In this document: piece after piece, positions 27,573-35,829 of the stretch
How the letters are laid out: the number at the start of each line of letters is the position of its first letter
How positions within the stretch are numbered: position 1 is the stretch's first letter
From: Vreelandella titanicae BH1
GTDB lineage: Bacteria; Pseudomonadota; Gammaproteobacteria; Pseudomonadales; Halomonadaceae
Length of the DNA: 42,908 bases
Assembly (NCBI RefSeq): GCF_000336575.1
Contig: NZ_AOPO01000025.1
Span: forward strand, 1-42,908
Reading direction: 5' to 3'
Position numbers and translations under genes: made by a program
Notes under the pieces: generated by a model
Seen by the model: only the letters and a program-made list of their open reading frames with translations
Told to the model about the DNA's origin: nothing
Database searches by the model: none

Positions 27573-27648
27573 TGGTGGCCAGAGACGGAATCGAACCGCC
27601 GACACGGGGATTTTCAATCCCCTGCTCTACCAACTGAGCTATCTGGCC
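27573..27648 (-). tRNA. tRNA-Phe (anticodon GAA)
   Basis: 76 bases including CCA. The acceptor GGCCAGA pairs with TCTGGCC, and the anticodon stem GGGGA/TCCCC encloses TTGAAAA, giving GAA. It is the first gene after the promoter and is separated from tRNA-Gln by only six bases. Confidence 0.96.
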
Positions 27649-27664
27649 GCTGCCAACGGTGCGT

Positions 27665-27693
27665 ATTAAACTAAAAACGCCGCTTTCCGTCAA
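27665..27693 (-). promoter_or_regulatory. Promoter of the tRNA operon
   Basis: On the minus strand, TTGACG (27693-27688) and TTTAAT (27670-27665) are separated by exactly 17 bases, each one base from the sigma-70 consensus. The bases after the -10 are GC-rich (ACGCACCG), as in growth-rate and stringently controlled tRNA promoters. Transcription should begin about 10 bases before tRNA-Phe. Confidence 0.8.
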
Positions 27694-27788
27694 CACCTTT
27701 GTGAAACTTTCTTGCGATACCGATGCTTAGAAGTCTTTTTTCCTACGCCATCTCTGGCTCGGCCTTCGATACACCCATACCTAGAGCC

Positions 27789-27809
27789 ACTAATTACAAG
27801 TCAGTTGCT
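27789..27809 (-). other. tRNA-Thr-like fragment
   Basis: ATTACAAGTCAGTTGCT at 27793-27809 is identical to 27381-27397 in tRNA-Thr (the anticodon arm and part of the D-arm). The match extends left to ACT[A/G]ATTAC with one mismatch, and more weakly to the right. The flanks do not form a tRNA, so it looks like a relic of a duplicated or recombined tRNA rather than a gene. Confidence 0.5.
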
Positions 27810-27864
27810 TGATCAATCCACCTTGTACTCAGAACGAACAACCGCTCTCTTCATGCCCTGCTAT

Positions 27865-28140
27865 TCATACCTGCTTAGGCGGCACATAGCCTTCGGCTTG
27901 GTCGGTTTCCTGGTTGTCCAGGAAGCGCTGCATCTGCTCCATTAGATACGCACGGGATTCGGGGTCGAGCATGTTGAGGTGCTTTTCATTGATCAGGCGG
28001 GTTTGCAACGCCTGCCAGGCTTCCCAAGCGGGCTTGGAAACGGTGGCCTGAATCTCCTGCCCCTGCTTACCCGGCAAAGGTGGGAATGGCAGTGCTTCCA
28101 ACTCTTTTTGGTACTTGCGGCAAAAAACGGTATTGCTCAT
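27865..28140 (-). CDS. yggX: Fe(II)-trafficking / oxidative damage protection protein YggX
   Basis: A 91-residue cytoplasmic protein. It matches the YggX family throughout: Cys6-7 region in MSNTVFCRKYQKELEAL, the SKPAWEAWQALQTRLINEKHLNMLDP core and EGYVPP near the end. YggX protects iron-sulfur clusters and is linked to iron handling under oxidative stress. The ATG at 28140 has AGGAG seven bases upstream; an in-frame ATG nine codons earlier lacks support. It lies 59 bases after mutY on the same strand, an arrangement conserved in gammaproteobacteria; MutY itself carries an iron-sulfur cluster. Confidence 0.94.
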   Translation of the reverse strand: MSNTVFCRKYQKELEALPFPPLPGKQGQEIQATVSKPAWEAWQALQTRLINEKHLNMLDPESRAYLMEQMQRFLDNQETDQAEGYVPPKQV

Positions 28141-28199
28141 AACGTGCTCCTGGTTCTGCGACTTCATTCAATGATCTCATCCAATCAGCTAGCAAACGC

Positions 28200-29294
28200 T
28201 TAAGCGTGCCCTGGTGTCGGATTGAGGCTAAAGGGCGTTAGCTGGCTGAGCAGCGCTTTAACGGGAGCAGCAAGGCCCAGTTCAGGCGGACGGTTAACGT
28301 CGTACCATACGCCGCTTTCACGAACACCGCCCAGCCTATCGCAGCTCACCGGCTGCGGGGTAATCTCTAAGCGAAAATGGCTGAAGGTGTGGTAAAAGCT
28401 AGGCGATGTAGTTCCCCGTTTAGGGTTCACAGCGTTGTCTTCAAGCCAGTCGTTGAGCTCGCTGTGCTTCTCAAACTGCGGCAAACTCCATAACCCGCCC
28501 CACAGACCGCTGGGAGGGCGTTTCTCGAGCCATATCCGGCCTTCCGGGTCACGCAGCATCAGCATGATCGTTTGTCGTGTGGGCAGCGCCTTTTTGGGTT
28601 TGGATTCCGGGTAGCGCTTTGGTTCGCCTTGGGCGTAGGCCAAACAGACATCGTTAAATGGGCAGCTCAGGCAGTCTGGTTTGCTGCGTTTACATAGCGT
28701 AGCGCCAAAATCCATCATCGCCTGGGTGTAATCCGCCAGGCGCTCTGTTGGGGTGTAGTACTCCGCCAGCGACCACAGCTTTCTCTCCACATCTGGCTTA
28801 CCCGGCCAACCGGGCAGCGCATGCAAACGAGTGAGCGAGCGCTTTACATTGCCATCTAAAATAGCCGCACGCTGCCCTGTGCTTTGCGCAATGATAGCGC
28901 CAGCGGTGGAGCGGCCAATACCAGGCAAAGCGACTAATGCGTCGATACTTTCCGTCGGCAGCTCGCCATTGTGCTCCACTAACGCAACCTGGGCAGCTTT
29001 ATGCAAGTTGCGCGCACGGGCATAGTAACCAAGGCCCGTCCAGAGGTGCAGCACTTCATCCTGTGGGGCCTTGGCGAGACTCTCCAGGGTAGGAAAGCGC
29101 GCCATGAAACGCTCAAAATAGCCGATAACGGTGGCAACCTGGGTTTGCTGCAGCATGATTTCCGACACCCACACGCGGTAGGCGCTACGCGGCGACTGCC
29201 ACGGTAAGTCGTGACGGCCGTAGCGGTCAAACCAATCCAGTAAGCGTTGTTGGAATTCGTTTGCCGCTAGCCGCGGCGTGGGCATATCTGCCAT
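28200..29294 (-). CDS. mutY: A/G-specific adenine DNA glycosylase MutY
   Basis: A 364-residue repair enzyme removing adenine mispaired with 8-oxoguanine. The catalytic residues are Glu45 (SEIMLQQTQV) and Asp147 (LDGNVKR), with the helix-hairpin-helix LPGIGRSTAGAI between. The 4Fe-4S cluster cysteines are Cys201, Cys208, Cys211 and Cys217, in the exact C-x6-C-x2-C-x5-C spacing. The C-terminal 120 residues are the NUDIX-like domain that recognises 8-oxoguanine. AAGGAG precedes the ATG. yggX follows downstream; asmA upstream is separated by a terminator. Confidence 0.96.
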   Translation of the reverse strand: MADMPTPRLAANEFQQRLLDWFDRYGRHDLPWQSPRSAYRVWVSEIMLQQTQVATVIGYFERFMARFPTLESLAKAPQDEVLHLWTGLGYYARARNLHKAAQVALVEHNGELPTESIDALVALPGIGRSTAGAIIAQSTGQRAAILDGNVKRSLTRLHALPGWPGKPDVERKLWSLAEYYTPTERLADYTQAMMDFGATLCKRSKPDCLSCPFNDVCLAYAQGEPKRYPESKPKKALPTRQTIMLMLRDPEGRIWLEKRPPSGLWGGLWSLPQFEKHSELNDWLEDNAVNPKRGTTSPSFYHTFSHFRLEITPQPVSCDRLGGVRESGVWYDVNRPPELGLAAPVKALLSQLTPFSLNPTPGHA

Positions 29295-29354
29295 GCACGC
29301 TCCTTAAACAGAAATGGGTATATGAAACAGCAATGGGCAGGCACCAGTGCCAAT

Positions 29355-29382
29355 AAAAAAGCGCCGGCGTTTAGGCCGGCGC
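29355..29382 (-). terminator. Intrinsic terminator after asmA
   Basis: On the minus strand an eight-pair GC-rich stem, GCGCCGGC with GCCGGCGC, and a six-base loop are followed by six T residues. It lies between the asmA stop and mutY, so mutY-yggX has its own promoter. Confidence 0.9.
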
Positions 29383-29432
29383 AGCACTTACTGTTTCGAT
29401 AAATGCGTCACTTCACATCCCTGCGTCAATGC

Positions 29433-31772
29433 TCAGTTAAACAGGCTGCGTAGACCATCACGAAGTTCTTGAGCAGCACCTTCGCCAAGGCGTTCATCCA
29501 ACTCATCTAAAGAGTCGCCTAGACGCTCCTCCAGCTCTTCATTAACACGATCACCCGCCTCGTTACGCAGCAGGTCAACCACGGCGGTCTGGAACATCTC
29601 ACGGTCGAATCGGCACCACTCGGTGCGTTCATCGCCAAGATTACCTTCACAGCGTACGGGCAGCGGCAGTTGTTCCAGGCGCGGGTTAACTTCACAGGCC
29701 GCGTCGGCGGTGTCGACCAAGCGGGCATTCGCACGGGTATCAAAGTTCAAGCTGGCAAGATCCAGTTCTCCTTCTCCACGCACATCGATGCCGGGCAGGG
29801 TGATCAGCAGGTCGTCACTCTCCACTAAGCCGTTACTGATTTGGAAGGTAGCATCAAAACGCTCAAAGCGAGTATCGGTGTGCCAATCCCGCAAAGTGCC
29901 CTGCCCCTCTAACTGGGCAACCAGTTCACACATTTGCTTGGAAATGTTGGTATTTAAAATGGCGCCTTCGTTTAGACGAGCATTAAGCGCGCCATTGAGG
30001 TTGCCGATAAGCGCTTCACGGGTATTGCCCTGACTGGTGACATCCCCGGTTAAATTAAAGCGACCGCGCAGTGGTGATGCCTCCTCTTTTTCACTGATCG
30101 CTTCAATCAACGGCGCCACCTGAACGTTGTTAATAGTCGGCGATAGCGCCCACTCAAGGATGGAATCCGTAGCATCAACCTGGCCGGTAGCGCTGAGTTC
30201 CCCCTCATAGAAGCCCGACTCAAACGCCGTTAGCCGATGAACGCCGTCGTCACCACGCAGTTGCAAGCGTGGATTGTTGAAGGTCAGGCCCGCAAAAATA
30301 AGCGTATCCACGCTCAGGTCGCCCTCTAACGCCAGCCCGCTGAGCAACGATTGCGGCACTAATGTGTTGTTTTCCTGAGCAAAGGCTTTACGTAGCAAGC
30401 CGCGACTCGCCTGTTTGGCGGTGGCCTCACCGGGAAGATAGCGATCAAGGTCTAGTTGGTCACCGGCTAAATCGAACGCCAGGCGTGAGCCATTCAGCGC
30501 CGCCGTCAGCTCGCCGGTAAAGGTGCTGTCGTCGACGACCAACGAGAGGCTAGGCAAAGAGAATTGCTCGGCATCACCTTCGATAGGACTGGTCATGGCC
30601 ACATCGCTGAGCGCGGCCTCGCCCGCGGTGGTTAGGGTAACGCCAGCACGGGCAAGCCAGGGGCGTAGCGTAAAGGGGGCAGCTGTTAGCTGACCACGAT
30701 AACGGGGGTCATCGCGCAACTGCTCAATATTAAGGTGCCCACTCACCCTTAGGCCATCCGGCCCGGTGAGCTGCAAGTCTTTCAACTGCGCCGTTTGTGC
30801 CTGCCAGTCGCCCTCCAGGCCAAAGGCGAGCGCCAACGCCAAGCTGCCCTGCCAGTTATCCGCATTACGCAGGCCCGTTTCGAGCAGCCCCTCTTTAATG
30901 GTGAGCTGCTGCTCGCCCATACGGGCAACCAACTCGGCGGCCTTCAAGCTCAGCTGCTGTGGCTCGCTCTCTGCCCCCTTGGTGGTTCGAGTGGTCAGTG
31001 CCATATTTTCCAGGGCGAAAAGCTTATCTGCCAACCCAAGCCGCACGCGTGTTTCAAGATTGATATCGCTGGTCAGATCAGGGGCACGCTCCAATACCTC
31101 GGCATCGAGCCGGTTATGCTTGGTCAGTGTGAACATAGCCTTCAGCGGAAAGGCGCGCAGCGGGTTAACGTTACTACCCGAGATATTCAGTTGCTGCATA
31201 CGCCACAGTGCTTGGGTTTGCGCATCGCGGAAGCGAATGTCGGCGTTTTTCACTTCAACGCTGGCAATACTCAACACCACGGCCAAGCTACCGGCGTCCG
31301 CATTGGGGCCAGCACTGGCGGGCGCCAGCACCGTTTCAGCCGCGCTTTCATTGTGCTCAGAAAGGCGCTCTAACAAGGGCTCCCAGTTACCCTCACCCTG
31401 TTCATCGCGCTCTAAGTTAAGGCGCATACCGTCCAGGGTTAGGCCGTCGACGGCAATTTCCCCTCGCAATAGCGGGCCGAATGCCACGCTCACCTCGGCG
31501 CGGTCAATAGCCGCAAAGGCAGCACTCTCTTCAGCCTGCTCGGGCAACCAGGCGCGGGCTTTCTCTACACTGACGCCGATACGCGGGTAGAATGACCAGG
31601 TAATCGGGCCTTCCAACGCCAAGTTGAGTCCCGTTTGCTCCTCCACGACAGCAGTTAAACGGGGCTTGAAGTCTTCTGGATCCAGAAAGGTGGTCACGTA
31701 GACCACGGCGGCGACCGCAACGATGGCGAGAATGCCGACTGCTGCCAGCAAGATACGTAATAGCTGTTTCAT
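29433..31772 (-). CDS. asmA: AsmA-family protein
   Basis: A 779-residue protein anchored by one N-terminal helix (about residues 4-27), the rest facing the periplasm. The N-terminal AsmA signature is clear: FLDPEDFKPRLTAVVEEQTGLNLALEGPITWSFYPRIGV. A second conserved block near the C-terminus (about 560-700, including NGALNARLNEGAILNTNISKQMCEL) is also typical. The family is related to TamB and probably bridges membranes in lipid transport or outer-membrane maintenance. Its start overlaps the stop of the acetyltransferase-like gene by one base, so the two form a pair. The C-terminal 60 residues are strongly acidic. Confidence 0.92.
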   Translation of the reverse strand: MKQLLRILLAAVGILAIVAVAAVVYVTTFLDPEDFKPRLTAVVEEQTGLNLALEGPITWSFYPRIGVSVEKARAWLPEQAEESAAFAAIDRAEVSVAFGPLLRGEIAVDGLTLDGMRLNLERDEQGEGNWEPLLERLSEHNESAAETVLAPASAGPNADAGSLAVVLSIASVEVKNADIRFRDAQTQALWRMQQLNISGSNVNPLRAFPLKAMFTLTKHNRLDAEVLERAPDLTSDINLETRVRLGLADKLFALENMALTTRTTKGAESEPQQLSLKAAELVARMGEQQLTIKEGLLETGLRNADNWQGSLALALAFGLEGDWQAQTAQLKDLQLTGPDGLRVSGHLNIEQLRDDPRYRGQLTAAPFTLRPWLARAGVTLTTAGEAALSDVAMTSPIEGDAEQFSLPSLSLVVDDSTFTGELTAALNGSRLAFDLAGDQLDLDRYLPGEATAKQASRGLLRKAFAQENNTLVPQSLLSGLALEGDLSVDTLIFAGLTFNNPRLQLRGDDGVHRLTAFESGFYEGELSATGQVDATDSILEWALSPTINNVQVAPLIEAISEKEEASPLRGRFNLTGDVTSQGNTREALIGNLNGALNARLNEGAILNTNISKQMCELVAQLEGQGTLRDWHTDTRFERFDATFQISNGLVESDDLLITLPGIDVRGEGELDLASLNFDTRANARLVDTADAACEVNPRLEQLPLPVRCEGNLGDERTEWCRFDREMFQTAVVDLLRNEAGDRVNEELEERLGDSLDELDERLGEGAAQELRDGLRSLFN

Positions 31773-32254
31773 TACCCTTTCCCTTGTGGGTCTAACTCAA
31801 CAAAATCACTGGTGGCGGGCATACCCGCTGCCGGCGTTTCTGGGTTGGCCATTGGCCGGTAACCTAGCTTGGAGAGCAGCACGCGGTCGGCCAGTGGTAA
31901 AGTGGACGTTTCAATGCGCAGGACACGGCCTTCCTGCTTGGCTTGCTCGCCAAGCAGCGCCATCAAGCGCGAACCGACGCCACGGCGACGGGTGGTTTTG
32001 CGCACGCAGAGCTCAGATAGCCACCACGCCCGGTCTGCGCCCTCCTGAACGGCGACGGCCCCCAGCAGCCGATCGTTGAAGAGAGCACAGGCAAAAAAGT
32101 GCTGGCCTGCAAAATGTTGCTCAATAAATGGCTCAACCGTTGGGGTGGGCATACGCTCTTGGGGCGCATCCTGATAGATGCGCATAAGATCAAGGCGCAC
32201 CTGCTCATCGGCTTCCCAACGGGCCTGGTCGACATGGTGCAGTGTCACCGGCAT
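31772..32254 (-). CDS. GNAT-fold protein, possibly PanZ/PanM-like acetyl-CoA sensor
   Basis: A 160-residue GNAT-fold protein. The acetyl-CoA loop RRRGVGSRL is clear. The order RLDLMRIYQDAP, then FFACALFNDRLLGAVAVQE, then WWLSELCVRKTTRRRGVG resembles E. coli PanZ, which binds acetyl-CoA and triggers maturation of aspartate decarboxylase PanD. Similarity is only by eye, and an ordinary N-acetyltransferase is the alternative. panD is not in the window. Its stop overlaps the asmA start by one base, although no functional link is evident. Confidence 0.75.
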   Translation of the reverse strand: MPVTLHHVDQARWEADEQVRLDLMRIYQDAPQERMPTPTVEPFIEQHFAGQHFFACALFNDRLLGAVAVQEGADRAWWLSELCVRKTTRRRGVGSRLMALLGEQAKQEGRVLRIETSTLPLADRVLLSKLGYRPMANPETPAAGMPATSDFVELDPQGKG

Positions 32255-32353
32255 GGTGAAATCCTCTTCGCCAAAGCAGCCTGGCTGCTATTTCTGCCGC
32301 AATTGATTACGGCTACATTTCGCGCATTGTAGCGGATGAGGGCGCCGATTCAC

Positions 32354-32359
32354 TATAAT
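32354..32359 (+). promoter_or_regulatory. Candidate -10 element of the hisBHAF operon
   Basis: A perfect TATAAT, 92 bases before the hisB start. There is no well-spaced -35; TTGTAG at 32327-32332 is 21 bases away. I see no histidine-rich leader peptide in between, so attenuation of the E. coli kind is not indicated. Confidence 0.45.
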
Positions 32360-32451
32360 GGTCGCTTCGCCACAGGCCGATCAAATCAGTGGTAAGTTGA
32401 TGATCGCCACCAGCCATCCCTCAGAGTGCGCTTCAGCGCAGGAGATGCAAC

Positions 32452-33045
32452 ATGTCAGCGCGTATTGCCACGGTTAGCCGTGACACCAACGAAACGCAGA
32501 TCAAGGTCAGCGTCAATCTCGATGGCGAAGGCCGTCTTAGCTGCCAAACCGGCGTTCCGTTCCTGGATCATATGCTTGATCAAGTTGCTCGCCACGGGAT
32601 GATCGATCTCGACATCAATGCCACTGGCGACCTGCATATTGACGACCACCATACCGTAGAAGACCTGGGTATTACGCTAGGCCAAGCTTTTTTTGAAGCA
32701 ATTGGCGATAAACGCGGCATTTACCGTTATGGTCACGCCTATGTTCCTCTTGATGAAGCACTCTCCCGGGTAGTGATCGACTTTTCCGGTCGACCTGGTC
32801 TGTTTATGAATGTTGAATTCACCCGCGACACTATCGGTAGCCTGGACACTCAGTTGTTCTGGGAGTTTTTCCAAGGCTTTGTCAATCACGCCCGCGTGAC
32901 GCTGCATATCGACAACATCAAAGGCTTTAATGCTCACCATCAGGCGGAAACGATCTTCAAGGCCTTTGGCAGAGCACTCCGCATGGCCGTGATGGAAGAC
33001 CCGCGCATGGCAGGCCAAATGCCCTCCACCAAAGGGAGCTTATGA
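32452..33045 (+). CDS. hisB: Imidazoleglycerol-phosphate dehydratase
   Basis: A 197-residue monofunctional dehydratase, the form without the phosphatase domain of E. coli HisB, catalysing the sixth step of histidine synthesis. The metal-binding signatures are HHTVEDLGI and the later HHQAETIFKAFGRAL, with GVPFLDHMLDQVARHG earlier. AGGAG lies seven bases before the ATG. First gene of hisB-hisH-hisA-hisF. A separate histidinol-phosphatase must be encoded elsewhere. Confidence 0.97.
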   Translation: MSARIATVSRDTNETQIKVSVNLDGEGRLSCQTGVPFLDHMLDQVARHGMIDLDINATGDLHIDDHHTVEDLGITLGQAFFEAIGDKRGIYRYGHAYVPLDEALSRVVIDFSGRPGLFMNVEFTRDTIGSLDTQLFWEFFQGFVNHARVTLHIDNIKGFNAHHQAETIFKAFGRALRMAVMEDPRMAGQMPSTKGSL

Positions 33046-33121
33046 TGCTGCGCTGTAGCCTGCGCGATGCCACGGGCTTTGCCGTTAGCCCTATTTTGTC
33101 CACTTCTCCAAGGAGCGCTTC

Positions 33122-33763
33122 ATGACCATTGCTGTAATCGACTATGGAATGGGCAATCTTCATTCTGTAGCCAAAGCGCTGGAGCATGTGACCCATGAGA
33201 ATGTCGTCATTACCCGCGACCCGCGCCGTATCCTCGGCGCAACGCGTTTAGTGCTACCGGGCCAAGGGGCCATTCGCGACTGCGTTGGCGAACTTGAGCG
33301 CACCGAGTTACGCGGGTTGGTGGAGGATATCTTAACCCGCCAGGCCAAACCGCTGCTGGGTATCTGCGTGGGCCAGCAGATGCTACTGGAGCGCAGCGAA
33401 GAGAATGGCGGCGTAGAGTGCCTGGGGTTCTTTAAAGGCAGTGTAGATCGTTTCCCTGGCGATATGCGCGACGCCCACGAGCAGCGCTTGAAAGTACCGC
33501 ACATGGGCTGGAACGTGGTAGAGCAGCACCATGAACACCCACTCTGGGCAGGTATTGATAATCACGAACACTTCTACTTCGTGCATAGCTACTACGTTAA
33601 TGCCGATGAAGATGCACAAGTATTTGGTACGACCCAATACGGCAAGGTAACCGCCCACGTGGCCATTGGCCGTGACGCGACCTTCGCGGTGCAGTTTCAC
33701 CCCGAAAAAAGCTCCCGCGCGGGCCTTCGCCTGCTTGAAAACTTTGTCACCTGGACGCCCTGA
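33122..33763 (+). CDS. hisH: Imidazole glycerol phosphate synthase, glutamine amidotransferase subunit
   Basis: 213 residues. It releases ammonia from glutamine and channels it to HisF. The catalytic triad is visible: Cys82 in LLGICVGQQM, and His193 and Glu195 in VQFHPEKS. The start has an AAGGAG site and follows hisB after 76 bases. It is a useful contrast to the amidotransferase-like protein at 36568, which has lost the cysteine. Confidence 0.97.
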   Translation: MTIAVIDYGMGNLHSVAKALEHVTHENVVITRDPRRILGATRLVLPGQGAIRDCVGELERTELRGLVEDILTRQAKPLLGICVGQQMLLERSEENGGVECLGFFKGSVDRFPGDMRDAHEQRLKVPHMGWNVVEQHHEHPLWAGIDNHEHFYFVHSYYVNADEDAQVFGTTQYGKVTAHVAIGRDATFAVQFHPEKSSRAGLRLLENFVTWTP

Positions 33764-33774
33764 GAGGATTTTGT

Positions 33775-34521
33775 ATGTTGGTAATTCCCGCTATTGATCT
33801 CAAAGACGGCCAGTGTGTCCGATTGAAGCAGGGCCGCATGGAAGACGCGACGTCTTACGGCAATGACCCGGTGGCCATGGCGGCGCGCTGGGTAGAAGCA
33901 GGCGCCCGTCGCCTGCACCTGGTAGATTTGAACGGCGCCTTTGAAGGCAAACCGGTGAACGGTGACGCCGTGACGGCTATCGCCCGCGCTTACCCGGATC
34001 TGCCGATTCAAATTGGTGGCGGCATTCGCAGTGCGGAAACCATCGAGCACTACTTAAGCGCCGGTGTCTCTTATGTGATTATCGGCACCAAGGCAGTTAA
34101 AGAACCCGCTTTTGTGGGCGAGATGTGCCGCGCTTTTCCCGGCCATGTGATCGTTGGACTTGATGCCAAAGATGGCTATGTCGCCACCGACGGCTGGGCA
34201 GAGGTCTCCACGGTAAAAGCCACTGAGCTTGCCAAGCGTTTCGCCAACGACGGCGTCTCCAGCATTGTCTACACCGACATTGCCCGCGACGGCATGATGC
34301 AAGGCGTCAATGTGGAAGCCACCGCGGCGCTTGCCCGCGAAGGCGGTTTGCCGGTGATTGCCTCCGGTGGAGTGACCAACCTGGACGATATCAAAGCACT
34401 CTGCGAGGTTGCTGATAGCGGTATCCTGGGCGCTATTACCGGTCGGGCAATTTACGAAGGCAGCCTGGATGTTGCCGAAGCTCAGCGGCTGAGCGACCAA
34501 CTGACGGGAGGCAGTTCATGA
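33775..34521 (+). CDS. hisA: ProFAR isomerase (HisA)
   Basis: A 248-residue TIM-barrel enzyme performing the Amadori rearrangement of the fourth step. The general acid/base aspartates are in VIPAIDLKDGQCVRLKQG (Asp8) and VYTDIARDGMMQG, with phosphate-binding loops QIGGGIRS and ASGGVTN. It lies 11 bases after hisH, and its stop overlaps the hisF start. Confidence 0.97.
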   Translation: MLVIPAIDLKDGQCVRLKQGRMEDATSYGNDPVAMAARWVEAGARRLHLVDLNGAFEGKPVNGDAVTAIARAYPDLPIQIGGGIRSAETIEHYLSAGVSYVIIGTKAVKEPAFVGEMCRAFPGHVIVGLDAKDGYVATDGWAEVSTVKATELAKRFANDGVSSIVYTDIARDGMMQGVNVEATAALAREGGLPVIASGGVTNLDDIKALCEVADSGILGAITGRAIYEGSLDVAEAQRLSDQLTGGSS

Positions 34522-35291
34522 GCCTTACCAAACGCATTATCCCCTGCCTCGACGTAGACGCCGGGCGCGTGGTCAAAGGCGTTAATTTTGTCGGTATTCG
34601 CGATGCCGGTGATCCGGTGGAGATTGCCCAGCGCTATAACCAGCAGGGCGCCGATGAAATCACCTTTCTCGACATTACCGCTAGCCACGAAGACCGCGAC
34701 ACGACGGTGGAGATGGTTGAACGCATTGCTGGCGAAGTGTTTATTCCGCTAACCGTCGGCGGCGGCATTCGCAGTTGTGACGACATTCGCACTATGCTGA
34801 ACGCCGGAGCGGACAAAGTCTCGATCAACACCGCAGCGGTCACTAACCCTGAGTTTGTTCGCGAAGCCGCCGAGCGTTTTGGTAGCCAGTGCATTGTGGT
34901 GGCGATTGACGCTAAACGGGTCTCTAAAGAGGGAGAAACGCCCCGTTGGGAGATTTTCACTCACGGCGGCCGCCGCCCAACAGGCCTTGACGCCGTTGAA
35001 TGGGCGAAGAAGATGGTTGAGTTCGGGGCGGGCGAACTACTGCTCACCAGCATGGATCGCGACGGCACCAAGATTGGCTTTGACCTGGGCGTGACCCACG
35101 CGATTTCCGAAGCGGTGAGCGTTCCGGTGATAGCCTCAGGCGGTGTGGGCAACCTGGATCACCTGGTGGATGGCGTACTCAAAGGTGGTGCCGATGCAGT
35201 GCTGGCCGCCAGTATTTTCCATTTTGGCGAATACACCATCCCTGAAGCTAAGCGCTATATGGCCGAACGCGGTATCGAAATGCGGCTTTAA
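34518..35291 (+). CDS. hisF: Imidazole glycerol phosphate synthase, cyclase subunit
   Basis: A 257-residue TIM-barrel cyclase that joins HisH-derived ammonia to PRFAR. Catalytic aspartates are in IPCLDVDAGRVVKGVNF (Asp11) and VVAIDAKRV (about Asp130), with phosphate loops VGGGIRS and ASGGVGN. Its start overlaps hisA by four bases. A small exported protein gene follows 28 bases after the stop and may be cotranscribed. Confidence 0.97.
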   Translation: MSLTKRIIPCLDVDAGRVVKGVNFVGIRDAGDPVEIAQRYNQQGADEITFLDITASHEDRDTTVEMVERIAGEVFIPLTVGGGIRSCDDIRTMLNAGADKVSINTAAVTNPEFVREAAERFGSQCIVVAIDAKRVSKEGETPRWEIFTHGGRRPTGLDAVEWAKKMVEFGAGELLLTSMDRDGTKIGFDLGVTHAISEAVSVPVIASGGVGNLDHLVDGVLKGGADAVLAASIFHFGEYTIPEAKRYMAERGIEMRL

Positions 35292-35319
35292 AATGCCCTC
35301 TATCAACCAGGAGCTTCGA

Positions 35320-35826
35320 ATGTTTCGTTTACACCCATGGATGGGATGGCTCGCAGGCCTGCTATTAAGCACGCCTGCTACTGCCTTCACGCTACCTGAT
35401 TGGCCACCGTCGTTGGAGTGGGATCACACCCTGGTGCAAACCAGCCTTTATACCCGCCACTTCAGCCCCGACCCGGAACACACTAACCAACAAGACCTGG
35501 TTAGCATTGAACTGCATAATCCGAATCACTGGTTAGCGGGCGGGGCTTGGTTCAAAAACTCCTTCGATCAGCCCTCTTGGTACTTCTATGCGGGGCGGGA
35601 GTTCCCTCTTTGGCAAACCGATCAGGGGATAAACGTGCGCGCCAAACTCACTGGCGGACTCCTGCGCGGCTATAAAGGCGAGTATCGCGACAAAATTCCG
35701 CTCAATCACTTGGAAATCGCCCCGGCCGCACTCCCCAGTATCGGTGTGCAATGGGGCCGGTTTGAATCAGACCTGATCATTTTCGGCACCGCAGGCATGA
35801 TGATAACCGCAGGGGTGCGCTTTTAG
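35320..35826 (+). CDS. Small exported protein, probable outer-membrane beta-barrel with PagP-like features
   Basis: A 168-residue protein. The ATG at 35320 has AGGAG six bases upstream. An N-terminal hydrophobic stretch ends TPATA, consistent with signal peptidase cleavage near residue 21. The mature part alternates polar and aromatic residues and ends AGVRF, with a terminal phenylalanine as in outer-membrane barrels. By eye it resembles the lipid A palmitoyltransferase PagP: a histidine in LYTRHFSPD (His47), the motif GGAWFKNSF (Asn80-Ser81) where PagP has AMAFKDSW with Asp76-Ser77, and a late LPSIGVQWG matching LPLASVGYG. No function is proven. It converges with the YjaG-family gene with only three bases between. 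Confidence 0.7.
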   Translation: MFRLHPWMGWLAGLLLSTPATAFTLPDWPPSLEWDHTLVQTSLYTRHFSPDPEHTNQQDLVSIELHNPNHWLAGGAWFKNSFDQPSWYFYAGREFPLWQTDQGINVRAKLTGGLLRGYKGEYRDKIPLNHLEIAPAALPSIGVQWGRFESDLIIFGTAGMMITAGVRF

Positions 35827-35829
35827 TCG

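Noticed and set aside
30766..31590. A 274-codon frame antisense to asmA
   Set aside because: Serine/arginine-rich shadow composition with no motif; asmA is well supported on the other strand.
32360..32451. A histidine attenuator leader peptide before hisB
   Set aside because: No short frame with a run of histidine codons and no terminator/antiterminator pair was found.
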